Under the pieces are notes generated by a model. It was given only the letters and a program-made list of their open reading frames with translations, was not told the DNA's origin and ran no database searches. 39,068 nucleotides of DNA from positions 7,242,419 to 7,281,486 of the forward strand of contig NZ_CM002285.1 in NCBI RefSeq assembly GCF_000497445.1, given 5' to 3'. Each line of letters opens with the position of its first letter. The stretch's first letter is position 1. Of the stretch, positions 37,117 to 39,068 are shown piece by piece. This stretch comes from Streptomyces roseochromogenus subsp. oscitans DS 12.976 (GTDB taxonomy: Bacteria; Actinomycetota; Actinomycetes; Streptomycetales; Streptomycetaceae). A program made the position numbers and the translations under genes.

Positions 37117-39068
37117 ATGTCCGTACTCACGCGCGATGAAGCGCAGCTCCGAGCACAGCTCCTCGACGTCCACCGCTACACGGTCGAACTGGACCTCACG
37201 GCCGGGGACGAGACCTTCGACTCCCGCACCGTGATCCGGTTCACCGCGCGGTCCGCCGGGGACACGTTCGTCGAGCTGAAGCCCGCCGAGCTGCGCACGG
37301 TCATACTCGACGGACAGCCCATCGACCCGGAGGCGCTGGACGACGGCCGCCTCCCGCTGAAGAACCTCACCGCGGGCGAGCACGAGCTGCACGTCGACGC
37401 GGCCATGCGCTACTCCCGCACCGGAGAGGGCATGCACCGCTTCACCGACCCCAGCGACGACGAGACGTACGTCTACACGCAGATGTTCATGGACGACGTC
37501 CAGCGCGTCTTCGCCGCGTTCGACCAGCCCGACCTGAAAGCCGTCTTCGAGCTCTCCGTCAAGGCCCCCGAAGGCTGGACCGTACTCGCCAACGGCATCA
37601 CCGAACAGCGCCCCGACGGCGTCTGGCAGGCCGCGCCCACCCCACCGATCTCCACCTACCTCGTCGCCGTCGCCGGCGGCCCCTGGCACTCGGTGCGCAC
37701 CGAGCACCGAGGACTGCCCTTCGGCATCCACTGCCGCCGCTCCCTCGCGCCCCACCTCGACACCGATGCCGAGGAGATCTTCGAGGTCACGCGCGCGTGC
37801 TTCGACCGCTACCACGAGAAGTTCGAGGAGCCCTACCCCTTCGACTCCTACGACCAGGCGTTCGTCCCCGAGTTCAACGCGGGCGCCATGGAGAACCCGG
37901 GCCTGGTCACCTTCCGCGACGAGTTCGTCTACCGCTCCGCTGTCACCGACACCGAGCGGCAGACCCGCGCCATGGTCATCGCGCACGAGATGGCCCACAT
38001 GTGGTTCGGTGACCTCGTCACCCTCAAGTGGTGGGACGACATCTGGCTGAACGAGTCCTTCGCCGAGTACATGGGCTACCAGACCACCGCCGAGGCCACT
38101 CGATTCACCGGCCCCTGGACCGAGTTCGGCGTCACCCGCAAGGCCTGGGGCTACGACGCCGACCAGCGCCCCACCACCCACCCGGTCGCCCCCGAGAAGG
38201 TCGACGACACGGCCTCCGCGCTGCTGAACTTCGACGGCATCTCCTACTCCAAGGGCGCCTCCGCGCTGCGCCAGCTGGCCGCCTGGCTCGGCGAGAAGGA
38301 CTTCCTCGCGGGCATCAACACCCACTTCGCCCGGCACAAGTTCGGCAACGCCACGCTCGCCGACTTCATCGACTCCCTCGCCTCCGCCACCGACCGCGAT
38401 GTGCCCGCCTGGGCCGACAGCTGGCTGCGCACCACCGGTGTCGACAAGCTCACGCCCCTCGTCGCCTCCGCCGACGGCGCCTGCACCCTGACCGTCGACC
38501 GCGCGGGCGGCCGTCCGCACCGCCTCACCGCCGGTCTGTACGACCGCGACGTCGCCGACGAGGGCCGGCTGGTGCTGCGCACACGCCTCGACCTGGACGT
38601 CCCGCAGAGCACCCCGCAGCCCATCGGCAAGCGTCCCGCGCTGCTCCTGCTCAACGACGGCGACCTCACCTACGCCAAGGTCCGCTTCGACGCCGAGTCC
38701 TTCGCGACGGTCCGGACCGGCCTGTCCGGTCTGCCCGACCCGCTCACCCGCGCGGTCGTCTGGAACGCCCTCAGGGACGCCGTGCGCGACGGCGAACTGG
38801 AGCCCGCCGCCTACCTGGAGACGGCCCGCGTCCACCTCCCGCGCGAGACCGACCTGGCTGTCGTACAGGGCGTGCTCGCGTTCGCCTCCGGCCAGCTCGC
38901 CGACCAGTACCTGCCGGCCGAGGACCGTCCGGCCGCCCTGGCCACCCTCACCGCCCTCTGCCGCGATCTGCTGCGGCGCACCGAGGACGGCGACCACCCG
39001 GGCCTGCGGCTGATCGCCGTACGCCATCTGATCGGCGCGGCCGCCCACCCCGACACCATCGCCGCCTG
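37117..39068 (+). CDS. pepN: aminopeptidase N (M1 family), truncated by the window edge
   Basis: Zinc aminopeptidase that removes N-terminal residues from peptides in the cytoplasm. 650 residues are visible and the frame is open to the last base; full-length actinobacterial PepN is about 850, so the C-terminal helical domain is cut by the window. The exopeptidase motif GAMEN is at 256-260 and the zinc site H290-E291-x-x-H294 with E313 (NESFAEY) is complete. The tyrosine expected to stabilise the transition state is in GISYSKGAS. ATG 37117 (MSVLTRDEAQ) is preferred over ATG 37108. Confidence 0.95.
   Translation, partial: MSVLTRDEAQLRAQLLDVHRYTVELDLTAGDETFDSRTVIRFTARSAGDTFVELKPAELRTVILDGQPIDPEALDDGRLPLKNLTAGEHELHVDAAMRYSRTGEGMHRFTDPSDDETYVYTQMFMDDVQRVFAAFDQPDLKAVFELSVKAPEGWTVLANGITEQRPDGVWQAAPTPPISTYLVAVAGGPWHSVRTEHRGLPFGIHCRRSLAPHLDTDAEEIFEVTRACFDRYHEKFEEPYPFDSYDQAFVPEFNAGAMENPGLVTFRDEFVYRSAVTDTERQTRAMVIAHEMAHMWFGDLVTLKWWDDIWLNESFAEYMGYQTTAEATRFTGPWTEFGVTRKAWGYDADQRPTTHPVAPEKVDDTASALLNFDGISYSKGASALRQLAAWLGEKDFLAGINTHFARHKFGNATLADFIDSLASATDRDVPAWADSWLRTTGVDKLTPLVASADGACTLTVDRAGGRPHRLTAGLYDRDVADEGRLVLRTRLDLDVPQSTPQPIGKRPALLLLNDGDLTYAKVRFDAESFATVRTGLSGLPDPLTRAVVWNALRDAVRDGELEPAAYLETARVHLPRETDLAVVQGVLAFASGQLADQYLPAEDRPAALATLTALCRDLLRRTEDGDHPGLRLIAVRHLIGAAAHPDTIAA

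Overview
The window is high-GC actinobacterial DNA and almost certainly from a Streptomyces chromosome. Codon third positions are nearly all G or C, GTG and TTG starts are common, and I noticed no TTA (bldA-type) leucine codon in the genes called. Gene order and protein sequences resemble the conserved his/trp/gltBD core region of the S. coelicolor type; this comparison is from memory. No tRNA, rRNA, CRISPR array, insertion sequence or prophage gene was recognised.

Layout. 1-1851: a possible 38-residue ORF and a leftward membrane protein. 2022-7739: a tightly packed rightward histidine operon, hisD-hisC-hisB-small membrane protein-hisH-priA(hisA)-RidA-hisF, with most genes overlapping. 7807-9566: an inserted block with a Phd/Doc-like toxin-antitoxin pair and two leftward genes (VOC protein, TIGR03085 protein). 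9650-13296: hisI, trpE and three small membrane-protein genes. 13439-18610: trpC, trpM, trpB, trpA, then a DsbA-like thioredoxin and lgt, closed by a 17-bp-stem terminator. There is no trpF here, which fits PriA acting in both the histidine and tryptophan pathways. hisG, hisE, trpD and trpG are not in the window.

18690-23507 is a leftward accessory block: two apparently intact ADP-ribosylglycohydrolases and a ribokinase in an overlapping operon, flanked by a decayed third ADP-ribosylglycohydrolase and a decayed CitE-like lyase. 23655-24386 is a rightward VIT/CCC1-type Fe/Mn transporter behind a probable DmdR/IdeR iron box. 24869-30920 is gltB-gltD (glutamate synthase), preceded by a 460-bp leader region with a five-unit 21-22-bp repeat array and a GlnR-like box.

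31100-32643 holds a VWA-domain protein and a TetR regulator. The TetR gene lies between short relics of an acyl-CoA dehydrogenase and a short-chain dehydrogenase. 32811-35508 holds a leftward HExxH metallopeptidase and a GH35 beta-galactosidase, divergent from an AraC regulator (35660-36577). Then follow an AroQ-type chorismate mutase and pepN, which runs off the right edge.

The main unexplained structures are non-coding: two related arrays of YGGACA-type repeats flanking the AraC/chorismate mutase pair, the gltB array, the iron box, a trpM gene whose 3' half is a Streptomyces interspersed palindromic repeat, and a recurring architecture in which a -10-like hexamer sits exactly 6-7 nt before the start codon of about ten genes (probable leaderless mRNAs). 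No wholly new multi-gene system is clear. The ADP-ribosylglycohydrolase/ribokinase/lyase block is the best candidate for poorly described biology.
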